Below, one piece after another: positions 17,212 to 26,834 of a stretch of 64,000 bases of DNA. The notes beneath the pieces were generated by a model that saw nothing but the letters and a program-made list of their open reading frames with translations, had not been told where the DNA came from and made no database searches. This DNA comes from Prevotella sp. (GTDB taxonomy: Bacteria; Bacteroidota; Bacteroidia; Bacteroidales; Bacteroidaceae), in contig JAFSNR010000020.1 in assembly GCA_017443345.1 (NCBI GenBank), positions 1-64,000 on the forward strand. The letters run 5' to 3'. The first letter of the stretch is position 1, and every line of letters starts with the position of its first letter. The translations under genes and the position numbers were made by a program.

Positions 17212-18798
17212 TTACATGGCGGAGAATGCCCAATCCTCTGGCGTACGGGTCTCCACGTTGAATTTTACACCGACCTTGACGACACGACGTCCATCTGCAT
17301 CATATGGAATGGCATAGTCTTTTGTGTTTATCTGCTCCAATGCTTCCTTTGCCGTTTGGTTGGTTTTAAACTCAAAGACATAAATAGTATCTGGCATCCA
17401 GACCACCATGTCTGTTCGTCCTGTCGAACATTTCACCTGAGTACGCACATATACATTGAGCATCGAGAAGATCAGATAAAGTGTATATTCGTAAAAGCCC
17501 TCCGCCGTTGCGGCATTAGCCAGCTTTTGCTTAAAACCTTCTACGTAGGGAATACCTGCCATATATGACTTCATCTCATTCATCGCCAAGTCGATATCGG
17601 CTTTCTTCAAGGCTAGCCAGAACTTGGCGGCAAACCCCATCTGTACGCTGGCACTGTTAAGGCCTGTGTAGACAGGCAGCAGTCCGTGGACATAGCCGAT
17701 ACGGACTTCCTGATTCGGGATTGACAACGTATAAGCCTCAATCTCCCTGTCGTAATCCTTGATGGTCAGGTATCCGCTCTGGTAGAGCAAAGGCAGCGCA
17801 TCCTGCATGTTCTCCGTGGGCTGGTCAAAAGCGGAAGATGGTACCACCAGTTTGTCCAGACTCATGATGTCCGTCTTGAAATATTGGAGCTGATGAATCA
17901 GAAAAGTAGGAGTACCTGAGGCAAACCACTGGTTGGTCAATTCTTCGTCAGCAAAGGCATTGAGCAAACTAAAGGGATTGTAGATGTCTTCCGAGCGCGA
18001 GGCGAAATGGTAGCCGTCATAACGTTCTTTGATCTTCTGAAACATCTCCTCGGCTGTACAATCATAGTTTTTCGCTATGTCCCTAATGTCTTCTGAAAAC
18101 ACCTCCTTCACTTCTTGTTCCGTGATGCCACAGATCGCTGAGAATCGAGGATTCAGTGAAACATTCTTCAGATTGTTGATTGTTGAAAATATGGACAGCT
18201 GCGAGAATTTGGTAATACCTGTAATAAAACAGAACTTGATCATGGCTTCAGAAGCCTTCAGTGGCTGATAGAACTCCTGCATCACCTTCCGCATACCTAC
18301 CAATAATTCCGAATCATGCAGCACATCCAAAAGGGGAGCATCATATTCGTCAACGATCACAACAACCTGTTGCCCCGTTTGTTCGTATGCCCTGTGGATA
18401 AGACCCGCCAACAGCCCTCCTGGTGTCACTTCTGTGTCTTTTCGACCATAGATTGCTGCATAACTGTCCAAAAGAAGTAATAATCGGGCCCGCAAAGCTT
18501 CACAGGAATCTTGCCCCTTGGCCGTACTCAAGTCAAGCCGGATAACAGGAAACTGTTTCCATTCTTTTTCCAATTGCATGATTTTAAGACCCTCAAACAG
18601 TTCCTTCTCACCTCGGAAATAAGACTCTAACGTGGAGGTCAGAAGTGACTTCCCAAAACGTCTTGGACGACTGAGAAATATATACGGCGCATAATTTTTG
18701 AGCTGATATATTAAATCTGTTTTGTCCACATAAACGTAACCATCACGAATCAACCGTGAGAACGTCTGAATGCCTATGGGATATTTTCTTCCTTCCAT
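17212..18798 (-). CDS. AAA-ATPase-like domain / PD-(D/E)XK nuclease family protein
   Basis: 528 residues of a family very common in Prevotella and Bacteroides. The N-terminal AAA-ATPase-like domain has GIQTFSRLIRDGYVYVDKT near residue 9 and the typical P-loop variant SRPRRFGKSLL at about 43-53. The C-terminal nuclease-like domain ends with TIYVFEFKTNQTAKEALEQI (about 472-491), carrying the E-x-K signature. Length is normal for the family. The biological role of these proteins is not established; many genomes carry dozens of copies. It has its own promoter 20 bp upstream and is convergent with the AAA+ module. Confidence 0.85.
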   Translation of the reverse strand: MEGRKYPIGIQTFSRLIRDGYVYVDKTDLIYQLKNYAPYIFLSRPRRFGKSLLTSTLESYFRGEKELFEGLKIMQLEKEWKQFPVIRLDLSTAKGQDSCEALRARLLLLLDSYAAIYGRKDTEVTPGGLLAGLIHRAYEQTGQQVVVIVDEYDAPLLDVLHDSELLVGMRKVMQEFYQPLKASEAMIKFCFITGITKFSQLSIFSTINNLKNVSLNPRFSAICGITEQEVKEVFSEDIRDIAKNYDCTAEEMFQKIKERYDGYHFASRSEDIYNPFSLLNAFADEELTNQWFASGTPTFLIHQLQYFKTDIMSLDKLVVPSSAFDQPTENMQDALPLLYQSGYLTIKDYDREIEAYTLSIPNQEVRIGYVHGLLPVYTGLNSASVQMGFAAKFWLALKKADIDLAMNEMKSYMAGIPYVEGFKQKLANAATAEGFYEYTLYLIFSMLNVYVRTQVKCSTGRTDMVVWMPDTIYVFEFKTNQTAKEALEQINTKDYAIPYDADGRRVVKVGVKFNVETRTPEDWAFSAM

Positions 18799-18818
18799 AA
18801 CAGTTTGTCATTTTGCTT

Positions 18819-18827
18819 GCAAAGATA
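18819..18827 (-). promoter_or_regulatory. Bacteroidota -7 promoter element
   Basis: The minus strand reads TATCTTTGC. It lies about 21 bp upstream of the start at 18798, giving a very short leader. Confidence 0.7.
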
Positions 18828-18962
18828 CAAAAAATCTGCATCGTTACAAACAAATCGCTCAAAAAATGTATTTTTGCTGTATAGCCATTGTCCTGAGGTG
18901 CAATTGTCCGCGGCAATCAAAATTAATTTGAATCCATCAGACAATTGCGATGACTTTGTCGC

Positions 18963-19002
18963 AAAAAAAACACTGAAGGGACCCGCATTTGCGAGCCCCT
19001 TC
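18963..19002 (-). terminator. Intrinsic terminator of the 25.5-19.1 kb operon
   Basis: The minus strand forms a stem (GAAGGG/CCCTTC outer arms at 18997-19002 and 18975-18980, with a CGC/GCG inner pairing) followed by a run of eight Ts (18963-18970 as A on the plus strand). It lies about 55 bp after the stop of the multi-pass membrane protein gene. Confidence 0.7.
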
Positions 19003-19056
19003 GATTTAGTAACAACAAACATAAATTAGTTATAAACAACTGATTTCAAGCGTAAT

Positions 19057-19815
19057 TTACAGAGTGTGTGATTGATTTCTAAATCGGATATAGGCATACC
19101 AATAGTTGAAGGCGGCCAGTAGGTAGAAGATGACTAATGCTACGTATCCTGTAACTGTGCCTGACTTATCAACCTGATCGATGAAGCTGTTGATGGGTAA
19201 CACGGTCAGAAGGGCTATGAAGGCGCAGAAGCACAAAGACGTCAGCAGGAACTGATAGCGGGGGAACAGCGTGCCGCCAAGGACAAAGATGGAATGTCCG
19301 AAGAAGAAGGCGCCTAGTTCGAAGATGAGCAACATTATGTCGAAGGACTGTTCATTAGGACTGACCAGCTCTTTGATCAGTACTGGCAGGCCACACGTGA
19401 AATCACCGTCGATGATGCCTATGAACAACATACGCAAAAGGTCGGCAAAGGCAAATGCCAGCATAAATCCCAGGGCCAGAATCACCGTGACATAGACATA
19501 GCGTATGATGTACTTCTCCAAGGCTGTGGCTTGCAGTCCGAGGAATGCGGCTCGCCTTTCGGGCTTACGGGGTCCCATGATATAGCTGGCTCCATAGACG
19601 ATGACGAATATAAAGGTAGCTGCACTATAAGTGACCGTCACTTCGAGGAGATAGTCGTACTGATTATGGGAAGCGAAGTAGAATATAAAGAACAGCTGAA
19701 GAGCCAGCAGGTAACAAGTCATGATGAGGAAGTTACTCAACAAGGCCTTGCGAGAATCCTGCAAATGGCTCTTCAAGGCCATCCAGAAACGGTTTGAGTT
19801 AAAGGAATTCATCAT
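19057..19815 (-). CDS. Multi-pass membrane protein
   Basis: 252 residues with about six hydrophobic segments (near 25-47, 57-77, 105-130, 160-185, 190-212 and 220-242). The layout resembles an ABC-2-type permease half, but I see no family motif and no ATPase gene beside it. It is the last gene of the five-gene minus-strand operon starting at 25526 and is followed by a terminator. Function unknown; it may anchor or assist the large membrane protein encoded just upstream. Confidence 0.65.
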   Translation of the reverse strand: MMNSFNSNRFWMALKSHLQDSRKALLSNFLIMTCYLLALQLFFIFYFASHNQYDYLLEVTVTYSAATFIFVIVYGASYIMGPRKPERRAAFLGLQATALEKYIIRYVYVTVILALGFMLAFAFADLLRMLFIGIIDGDFTCGLPVLIKELVSPNEQSFDIMLLIFELGAFFFGHSIFVLGGTLFPRYQFLLTSLCFCAFIALLTVLPINSFIDQVDKSGTVTGYVALVIFYLLAAFNYWYAYIRFRNQSHTL

Positions 19816-19836
19816 ATTAACTGCAAATGGTTACAC

Positions 19837-22800
19837 TTATCCTATATCCTTGATGGCTTGGCCCATAGCCTCAGCGAAGCTATCACGGGTGTAGCCTAAG
19901 AGAGACAACTCGCGCTCTATCTGCACCAGAGCATCGGCTGATTCCATCGTGGAGACGCGGCGGCAACATTCCACTGCGGTGCGCAGATTCTCAGGTATGC
20001 GAGAAGCGCCGTTGGCCTGCAGACGGGCCATGTTGCGCGGGTTAACGAAATTGTCGAACTGCTTCACTTCCTGTCGTAGACCCTCCATGATACTCGACAA
20101 ACCTTGCGACTGCATGAGTTGGCGCTCGGTCAGGTCGGTAATGTTGTTGGCCTCCTTCAGTAGTGCTTCACCCTTGCCAAACCACTCCTTACCTTTGTAG
20201 GTGACGGTGTCGCCAACTTTTGTGGGATCGAGTAGTGCCCTACCGCGGAACTCTTCTTTGAGCATGTTATTGAGGTCGTCACCGTAACTCTCAGGATGGA
20301 ACAGCACATCCTCGATATTTGTCTGGTCCATCTTATTTGCAAAACGATTTGCGAACTTCGAATCGGCAGGCTTGTAGCCGAGTGCTTTCTCATAGAACTC
20401 TTTGTTATAGAGGTCTGTGGTACTCTTTTGACTGAAGTAATGAACATCGCCAAACTCATCCTTCCAGTAGTAGGTGATGTCGCGGTCCATCGTGATCTTC
20501 TTTCCCTCAAGGAGTAATGCCTTATCGCTTGAAGTGGCATTGAGCACCTCTATCTTGTAATTGTCAGGAAGTCCTAAACGCTTGGCCAGTTTCTTCTTCA
20601 CGGCTTCATCAGTCTCTTTATAGATGGTCTCAAGCGTGTTGTTGAACTCTGAACGAACATAGTTCAGCGAACTATCAGCCTCTTTCAGCAAATACATAGC
20701 TTGCTTGTTCTGCTGCACATCAAGGATAAGTTTGTTCAGCATCTCCTTATTGCCTGGTCCGTGAGGATTCATGCGATAGAGGTCAACGGCTGCCTGCAGG
20801 TCGCGCACCTGTTCCTTGGCATGTTCTAATCCGAACTCAGAAATCTGCATCAGCTCCTTCTCGGCCTTTGTCAACGGTTGGGCTTTTGCCATTTCCTTGA
20901 TCATCTTACTCTTGGAGACAGCACGGCCTGTGGCTTCGGTCGAGTCGTTAATGGCATTCTTCATCACCTTACCCTTGATGGTATTGAGATAGCCCTTGCC
21001 TTCTTCCACCATCTCCATCGCGCCTTTCTTTATGGCGTCGGGTGTGAGTCCTGCCTTCTTCGCTACATCACTGAGTTTATTCATGGCACCCATGGTAACC
21101 TTCTCGGTGATATACTCACGCACCACCACTTTCGCACCGACGTAGAAGCCGCCCCAGATACTATCGCCGCCATTATCGACATACTCCTTCATGTTGCTGA
21201 CGACTTCCAGACCGGTAAAGACCGCTTCAGAGCAGCCCATGGTAGCGACACCTACAACCATTCTAGTGAAGAAGCCCATCGACTCTTCCACCTTTTTGGA
21301 GTTGGTGATAAACACTTCCAGGAACAGTCCCACTTCCTCAGCAAGTGTCATGGGCTTCGCAGCCTGACCGTTGGCGCCCTCGATGCGACCAGAGAGCACG
21401 CCTGTGTAGAGATCGCGGACGCGTTTCACCTGTGCTGGATCGTAACCATATTCAGGCTTGTAGCCTTCGAGCATCACGTCAATGAATTTCTCCAGTGGGA
21501 ATAACTTCTCGTAGAGTCCCTGTTCATAGATGGCTTTCTGGATATGTAGGAGACGTTCAGTAACATGTTCATCTTGCTTTAAGGCTGCCATCTCATCATC
21601 AAGACTGCCGAAATGCCTGATGGGCTGCGAGCATAGCAGTACCTTGGTCTCTGAGGTGTATTCGCGGTCCAGATGGCTGGCCGCTAACTGCACGATGGCC
21701 TCAATACGCTGTGGGGCATCGAGTGAACAGCGGCAACAGCGGAACACTGCTTCGCGCCCGCCTTTGTCGCCCAATTCCTCAGTCAGCTCGCACTGCAGAC
21801 CCAGCTTATCTACCAGCTGTTGCTTCTCATCATTGAAGGCCTTCCACTTACATCCTGTGAGCACGGGGGCCAGCTGCAGCACCTTATGTTCTGCCTCGTC
21901 GTATTCATAAAGGACAATGCTTGCCAACGTCTCAGCAGGTACGAAGGTCCTGCCCTCAGGCCCCATGAAGGCGAAGCGTCTTGACTTGTGCTTTCCTGAA
22001 TCATACGGTTCGATATAGCACCCGATGTCGCCCACGTGGAGGGCGAGTCCCATGTGGAAGCGGCGCACGTCTAATGTTCCCTTGATCGGCTCGCCCACTT
22101 TGCTTGGAACCTCTATCTCCAGTTGGTGACGCTCGTATTTGCCTGCCAGTTTTCCAGCAGGCTTCAAGTCGCGGATGATAGCGTAGTGCAAACGATCCTT
22201 CTCACTCCATTCCACCTCTACGGAATAGGTGTTCGCCAGTTCCTCGTTACCATCAGAAGGAACTATCCGAGCTGTGATCTCCTTCGATCCGTCGAAGCCT
22301 ACTGCCACGAATGGCAACCTCACTTCCTTCTCGTAGCCAGAAGGTATCGTCAGGTTATCCTGTCCAAAGATAATCTCGCTCTTCTCGATCTTAAAGACCA
22401 CCTTATTCTTCAGCGCACCGTTAAGTGAACGGAAGATGAACCAAACGTCACCCTCATGAGGTTCCTCCTTGGGGTACTCGTCAGCCGTGATGTAGGCGGC
22501 TTTGTATTTATCAACCATTCCAGTCTCGACAATCCTGAGATGGTTGCCCTGCTCTATCTCGATCTGTTGTGTCAGATCGTGCCGTTTAATCTTCTTGCCT
22601 TCGGCTGTGATCTCCTCGATACGTGCGCCAACCATCTGCGGCTCATCGCCCACCGTCAGCGTGCTGCCAAAGTTCTTGTAGAGGATCATCTTATACGTGC
22701 TGGGCTTCTTGGGCTCATCATCGTCTTCATCATCGTCATCATTTGGATTATTCGGGTCATTCGGATCAGGATCCTCCTCATCTTTTTTCCTGCGCCTCTT

Positions 22801-23898
22801 CTTGACTATTTTGTAACCGATTCCGCCGACAATGGTTCCAACGGCAGTAGGGATAACCCATGGTGGCAGGGTAGTACCCTCACTTTCACCACCTTCATCG
22901 CCATTGGTTTTCCAAGCGTCATCGTCATCGGCACGCACTGTTTTTTCTACATCACCCCCATTAGGATAATATTTGTAGAGGTAAAACTGGCAAATGGTAT
23001 ATGAAGACGAACTTGAAGATTTATAAGGGTTGCTGCTGGTGCTGGAAAAGGTGGTGTTCACGGAGACCATCAGACACGACTCCTTGCCTAGTGGGAGATG
23101 CTGTTCCCACGCGTCCTGACAGCTCAGACGAGCCTTAGACTTGTCAGACACGCTACAGTCCCATTCAGTAGAATACTGATTATTAGCGTAAGCCTTCTTG
23201 AAGACTTCGGCCACCTCGTCTTCACCAGCTCCAGTGTTCTGGGCTACACGCTCCAGCGTGCTCTCATACTCCTCGATAGAGTTGCTGGAGGATAGACTGC
23301 GATTCATCATGTCAAAGCCGAAGACCGTATTACGAATAGTGAACTCGGGCATGATCGACACGCTGAGCTCAGTGGTGTAACTCTCTTTCGTACCGAGGCC
23401 CAGTTTTCGTGCACTATATTCCTTTTCCTTACCGTTCAGCGTTGACTTCACTTTAGCATCAAGATCTCTGGCCAGGAGCTCCGGGCTGTAGTCCTGACCA
23501 TCCAATAGTGCTCTTACGTCTATACTAATTTTGTTCTCTTCGCCAACCTTGACGTACTCGGGCGGGCGAGACCATGAAACCTGCAGCGTGTGGATGTATC
23601 TCTGGTCGCTTGCACTTTTGCCACCGATGTTGATTCTCGTCACTCCTTCGCGTTGGCTGACGGAATAGGTACCATCCGCCTTGAAGGGCGTATGCTTCTC
23701 GTGCAGTATCCTGAACTGGGCTTTCCCATTCGAGCCGCCGATAATACCAGTCTTGTCGCCTATGGATCGTTCACCCTCATAGAGCACCTTTGATTCGGTG
23801 AGCGACCAATAGCCTCGGTCTTTCTCCTGGGCTGAAGCAGGGATGCAAGCAAATATCCCCGTCAACAGCAATATGACAGAACGTATTTTCATCATCAC
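19837..23898 (-). CDS. Large signal-peptide protein with one membrane helix and a long C-terminal region
   Basis: 1353 residues. A signal peptide of about 23 residues ends ASA-QE. A periplasmic part of about 320 residues is followed by one membrane helix at about 345-362 (WVIPTAVGTIVGGIGYKIV), a strong stop-transfer patch (KKRRRKK) and an Asp/Asn/Pro-rich linker (about 370-395). The remaining 950 residues are then predicted to be cytosolic. They contain beta-rich Ig-like stretches (about 400-640), a Cys-rich segment (RCCRC, about 720) and a helical C-terminal third, ending with a mixed region (DRDITYYWKDEFGD near 1135) that recalls some polymorphic-toxin or phage-associated proteins. I cannot name the family. 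The gene overlaps the upstream zinc-ribbon gene by 4 bp. Confidence 0.7.
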   Translation of the reverse strand: MMMKIRSVILLLTGIFACIPASAQEKDRGYWSLTESKVLYEGERSIGDKTGIIGGSNGKAQFRILHEKHTPFKADGTYSVSQREGVTRINIGGKSASDQRYIHTLQVSWSRPPEYVKVGEENKISIDVRALLDGQDYSPELLARDLDAKVKSTLNGKEKEYSARKLGLGTKESYTTELSVSIMPEFTIRNTVFGFDMMNRSLSSSNSIEEYESTLERVAQNTGAGEDEVAEVFKKAYANNQYSTEWDCSVSDKSKARLSCQDAWEQHLPLGKESCLMVSVNTTFSSTSSNPYKSSSSSSYTICQFYLYKYYPNGGDVEKTVRADDDDAWKTNGDEGGESEGTTLPPWVIPTAVGTIVGGIGYKIVKKRRRKKDEEDPDPNDPNNPNDDDDEDDDEPKKPSTYKMILYKNFGSTLTVGDEPQMVGARIEEITAEGKKIKRHDLTQQIEIEQGNHLRIVETGMVDKYKAAYITADEYPKEEPHEGDVWFIFRSLNGALKNKVVFKIEKSEIIFGQDNLTIPSGYEKEVRLPFVAVGFDGSKEITARIVPSDGNEELANTYSVEVEWSEKDRLHYAIIRDLKPAGKLAGKYERHQLEIEVPSKVGEPIKGTLDVRRFHMGLALHVGDIGCYIEPYDSGKHKSRRFAFMGPEGRTFVPAETLASIVLYEYDEAEHKVLQLAPVLTGCKWKAFNDEKQQLVDKLGLQCELTEELGDKGGREAVFRCCRCSLDAPQRIEAIVQLAASHLDREYTSETKVLLCSQPIRHFGSLDDEMAALKQDEHVTERLLHIQKAIYEQGLYEKLFPLEKFIDVMLEGYKPEYGYDPAQVKRVRDLYTGVLSGRIEGANGQAAKPMTLAEEVGLFLEVFITNSKKVEESMGFFTRMVVGVATMGCSEAVFTGLEVVSNMKEYVDNGGDSIWGGFYVGAKVVVREYITEKVTMGAMNKLSDVAKKAGLTPDAIKKGAMEMVEEGKGYLNTIKGKVMKNAINDSTEATGRAVSKSKMIKEMAKAQPLTKAEKELMQISEFGLEHAKEQVRDLQAAVDLYRMNPHGPGNKEMLNKLILDVQQNKQAMYLLKEADSSLNYVRSEFNNTLETIYKETDEAVKKKLAKRLGLPDNYKIEVLNATSSDKALLLEGKKITMDRDITYYWKDEFGDVHYFSQKSTTDLYNKEFYEKALGYKPADSKFANRFANKMDQTNIEDVLFHPESYGDDLNNMLKEEFRGRALLDPTKVGDTVTYKGKEWFGKGEALLKEANNITDLTERQLMQSQGLSSIMEGLRQEVKQFDNFVNPRNMARLQANGASRIPENLRTAVECCRRVSTMESADALVQIERELSLLGYTRDSFAEAMGQAIKDIG

Positions 23899-24173
23899 AT
23901 ATTAAAAATGTAAGCCAATGCTGCAGCTATAATAACCCAATACCACCACTTGAAATTCGCCCTGCGTTGTTTCTGTAATTCCATATTGGTGTGAAAGTTA
24001 TCCATCATTTTTTCTCCTAATGACTTCTTAACCTTCTTCTCTTCCTGACGGATCTTCTTCTCCTCCTGTCGTGGTGCTGAGGCTTGGCTTGCAGCCTGCT
24101 GGGGTGCACCACATTTCTCACAGAAATTTGCTTCGTCGGGGAGCTGGGTCCCACACTTATAACAGTACTTCAT
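23895..24173 (-). CDS. Zinc-ribbon tail-anchored membrane protein
   Basis: 92 residues. An N-terminal zinc ribbon (CYKCGTQLPDEANFCEKCG, four Cys in two CxxC pairs) is followed by a charged Lys/Glu linker and a C-terminal membrane helix (WWYWVIIAAALAYIFNM). The ribbon would face the cytosol. The stop codon overlaps the start of the 1353-residue protein gene, which indicates translational coupling. The ribbon is closely similar to that of the gene upstream, so the two ribbons share an origin. Confidence 0.8.
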   Translation of the reverse strand: MKYCYKCGTQLPDEANFCEKCGAPQQAASQASAPRQEEKKIRQEEKKVKKSLGEKMMDNFHTNMELQKQRRANFKWWYWVIIAAALAYIFNM

Positions 24174-24188
24174 AGTTTATGTCGTTTT

Positions 24189-24848
24189 TTAATCGTTTTG
24201 TAATTGTTGTCTATATTTCTTGATTCTATTCTGATATAATTCTATGTCAAAGCGAAGCATTTCTATTTTTTCCTCATTAGCATCGTCTCCTTTGTTGAGC
24301 TCTTCCTTCAACTCTGCCTTGGTTTGCTGTAGAGCATCCTCACACAAAGCTATAGCATCTTCAGGTGCCATTTTCTCCAAATCTATTATTTCATCATCCT
24401 TAGCAGATTCAACGTTGTCAGACCCATCAAGATTTTCTGCCTCGGGGAAGACTGAAGACTTGGTGGGAGATTGTTTTTGCTCGTATTTTGGGGAGTCAGG
24501 CTCATCATCCGAAAAATATTCTATGGCGAGGACCAGAAGGAATACTGAGCCAACGGCGATGAGAAGCACCTTGCCAAAGAGGAGAATGTATCCGAAGCAG
24601 CCTCTGTTCTTTGACTTTTCCTTCGGCTCTACAGATTTCTTGGGGGCCTGCTTCTTAGGTACCCTTTCCTTCCTTTCTGCAGGTTGATCATTGGACGGCT
24701 CACTCCAGGTAGCTAGAACGAACTCGCCTTCAGAATCGGGAGCCTTGATAGTACCAAGTGTCTCGGAAGGGCCTGTCTTGGCACCACAATTAGTACAGAA
24801 CTGGGCTTCATCGGAAAGTTGAGACCCGCAATGTATACAGAACTTCAT
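24189..24848 (-). CDS. Zinc-ribbon membrane protein with extracytoplasmic helical tail
   Basis: 219 residues. An N-terminal zinc ribbon (CIHCGSQLSDEAQFCTNCG) is followed by a basic linker and one membrane helix at about 83-105 (GYILLFGKVLLIAVGSVFLLVLAIEYF). The acidic C-terminal part after it contains a probable coiled coil (about 155-219). Fifteen bases separate it from the next zinc-ribbon gene. Related two-CxxC ribbons are widespread in bacterial membrane proteins of unknown role. Confidence 0.75.
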   Translation of the reverse strand: MKFCIHCGSQLSDEAQFCTNCGAKTGPSETLGTIKAPDSEGEFVLATWSEPSNDQPAERKERVPKKQAPKKSVEPKEKSKNRGCFGYILLFGKVLLIAVGSVFLLVLAIEYFSDDEPDSPKYEQKQSPTKSSVFPEAENLDGSDNVESAKDDEIIDLEKMAPEDAIALCEDALQQTKAELKEELNKGDDANEEKIEMLRFDIELYQNRIKKYRQQLQND

Positions 24849-24872
24849 TGTATATGAGGGTTTTTGAACGTC

Positions 24873-25526
24873 TTAATTTACTTTTGGGCAATGATCGCGG
24901 ATATAGTCCAGCACAAACTCAAAATCTTCTTTCGTCGTGTAGATCTGGTTTTTGTTAAGGGTCTCGTTGACCTTGATGGTATTCCATCGGCGCTGGGGCT
25001 TGACGCTCTTCACCGTCTTGAAATCAGACGTCAATACGGTATGGCTGGCAACTAGCAAGCCTTGTCCCATGCTACCTGGGCGACCTGTCAAGATACCCAC
25101 TCCTGTAAGCACTCCGCCCATCTTAATGGCTTTCTCTTGCTGGGCAGGAACCTGCTCGTGCTTAATGCCGTTCTCATCCATCGTGAACTGCACGATGTAT
25201 TTCCCACCATACTGGGCGGCTACTATCAGGTAGGAAATGCCAGCGATGACAAGAAACACGAGGATAGCGACACCCCACCACTTCAGGTCCTCGATGATGT
25301 TGGAAAAATCACCACGGAAGATATCGCTGATGTAGGTGAGAATGAAAGCCACAGCGCCTATACCACCGAAGATCTTACAGATGGTGATAAAGACACTCGG
25401 GTTAGTCATCATGTTCATAGGGTAAGTCCAACGGTATTTCCCATCTGTACACAGACGGACTCTCTCACCGCTGTAATCAGGACTTTCCAATTGTCCGTTG
25501 GGGTTGAGGTTGATTGTTGTATCCAT
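24873..25526 (-). CDS. Two-TM membrane protein, first gene of the zinc-ribbon operon
   Basis: 217 residues from the Met at 25526 (MDTTINLNP). The upstream Met at 25616 lies in front of the promoter and is rejected. Two membrane helices (about 43-65 and 82-103) are followed by a cytosolic region with a Gly-rich stretch (GGVLTGVGILTGRPGSMGQG) and a mixed C-terminal part. No family recognised. It heads the operon 25526-19057 (gaps of 24, 15, -4 and 21 bp). Confidence 0.7.
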   Translation of the reverse strand: MDTTINLNPNGQLESPDYSGERVRLCTDGKYRWTYPMNMMTNPSVFITICKIFGGIGAVAFILTYISDIFRGDFSNIIEDLKWWGVAILVFLVIAGISYLIVAAQYGGKYIVQFTMDENGIKHEQVPAQQEKAIKMGGVLTGVGILTGRPGSMGQGLLVASHTVLTSDFKTVKSVKPQRRWNTIKVNETLNKNQIYTTKEDFEFVLDYIRDHCPKVN

Positions 25527-25577
25527 ATTCTTAAGTTTATAAATTATTGCTGTACGCGAATGGCATATATTTGCGTA

Positions 25578-25585
25578 CAAAGATA
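25578..25585 (-). promoter_or_regulatory. Bacteroidota -7 promoter element for the zinc-ribbon operon
   Basis: The minus strand reads TATCTTTG, about 52 bp upstream of the start at 25526. It decides that start over the upstream Met. Confidence 0.65.
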
Positions 25586-25648
25586 GTGTTTTATTTCCAA
25601 AAATCCCAAAAAACATTTAAAAAAGTGAGACTACATTAGTTATTTTTA

Positions 25649-25656
25649 TATATTTG
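25649..25656 (+). promoter_or_regulatory. Bacteroidota -7 promoter element for the lipoprotein gene
   Basis: TATATTTG followed by CAA, 24 bp upstream of the start at 25680. It is divergent from the operon promoter at 25578. Confidence 0.65.
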
Positions 25657-25679
25657 CAATCAAAATACATAAAAATCAT

Positions 25680-26795
25680 ATGAATAACAGATATATACAC
25701 TCTTGGGAGGCAGCGTTGCTGTTCGTGTTATTGTTAACGGGATGCGATCCTGCAGGGACAACTCAGATGAACATTCTTGGAGATTTGCTAAACAATGGTA
25801 ATGGTCCAACCATGTCTATCTCTCAATTGTTGGATTCCATCAACACCTATAATTACCGTATCAAAGGGTTTGACATCCATTTTCCGCTTACTGACACTGA
25901 CGAGCGTCCATTGGAGGATAAACCCTATGTGAATCCTGCCACTGGCTCAAAAATGTTTTTTTCCATGTCAACTGATGATGCTGATTTCAGTATAGGAACC
26001 GTGACGATTGAACAGAAGACTGCAGGTGAGGTGTCATTTGGGAATGGCACTTCTGCGCCATCATATACCAAATACGTTCAATCTCGTGGCAAGGGTGTTT
26101 ATGCACTATATTATATGCCGGAAACAAGCGACAGCACGACCAGAAGAATATGGAGCCGCGTCTTATTGTATGTCTATCCTGGTGCTGACAGTATCATGAC
26201 GACTCGTGGCTACGCAGCCTCTCAACATGTATTCCACGCAAATATGCAGGCTCATTATGTACATTCTGCAAAGAATGGGTATCCTATGTCACGAGAGAAA
26301 AATGCCGTCTTGCACCTTAGCTCTATCCTGAACAGTAGTGAGGGCCATGCCATGTCTGGAAAGGAACTGGCCCATCAGGACGGAGAGGAAGAAATATTCA
26401 AGGTGGATCTTCCTGTAGACGGGTCCGATGAGCGTCCGCATTATGGTAAAACATATCGTAATGAGGAAACGGGAAGCACCATCGTGTTTTATGATACGGT
26501 GATCGAAAGCGACACCATTTCCCCCGTTGGGACAGCAGACCTAGCAACAGTAATACACGAATGGGAGACAAAGCCTAACGCAACTGTGAGCTATCGCGTA
26601 CATGCGCGTGGCAATGGCATCTACACTTTCTATAATATCAGACACAAGGGGTGTCACTGTATTCATCGCGACCAACATCCTGATGGATATCCCGAATATT
26701 CCCCATGCTTAGTATATATTAAACCAGGTGGAAAGGAGCTCCTGATTACTTGGGGGTATGAAAACTCAAAACGTGAATACAAGTTGGAAAGATAA
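25680..26795 (+). CDS. Lipoprotein with two copies of the same domain
   Basis: 371 residues. A lipoprotein signal ends LLLTGC with Cys22 as the lipid site. Two homologous segments follow: about 62-150 (DIHFPLTDTDERPLED, ending SRGKGVYALYYM) and about 238-325 (KVDLPVDGSDERPHYG, ending ARGNGIYTFYNI). No family is recognised. It is monocistronic, with its own promoter and a strong terminator shared with RNase R. It would sit in an envelope membrane; no lipoprotein export signal of the acidic surface type follows the Cys clearly. Confidence 0.75.
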   Translation: MNNRYIHSWEAALLFVLLLTGCDPAGTTQMNILGDLLNNGNGPTMSISQLLDSINTYNYRIKGFDIHFPLTDTDERPLEDKPYVNPATGSKMFFSMSTDDADFSIGTVTIEQKTAGEVSFGNGTSAPSYTKYVQSRGKGVYALYYMPETSDSTTRRIWSRVLLYVYPGADSIMTTRGYAASQHVFHANMQAHYVHSAKNGYPMSREKNAVLHLSSILNSSEGHAMSGKELAHQDGEEEIFKVDLPVDGSDERPHYGKTYRNEETGSTIVFYDTVIESDTISPVGTADLATVIHEWETKPNATVSYRVHARGNGIYTFYNIRHKGCHCIHRDQHPDGYPEYSPCLVYIKPGGKELLITWGYENSKREYKLER

Positions 26796-26834
26796 ACAAT
26801 CATCCCTGCCGAGGCTGGCAGGGATGATTGTTTA
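26794..26834. terminator. Bidirectional terminator between lipoprotein gene and rnr
   Basis: A 16-bp stem (AACAATCATCCCTGCC with its complement) around GAGGCT lies between convergent stops. T-rich and A-rich flanks lie on either side, and the RNase R stop codon is inside the right arm. Confidence 0.8.

Noticed and set aside
17212-18798. AAA-ATPase-like/nuclease gene as a component of the TIR/STAND system
   Set aside because: This family is present in many unrelated places in Prevotella genomes and the gene has its own promoter, so its position is weak evidence.
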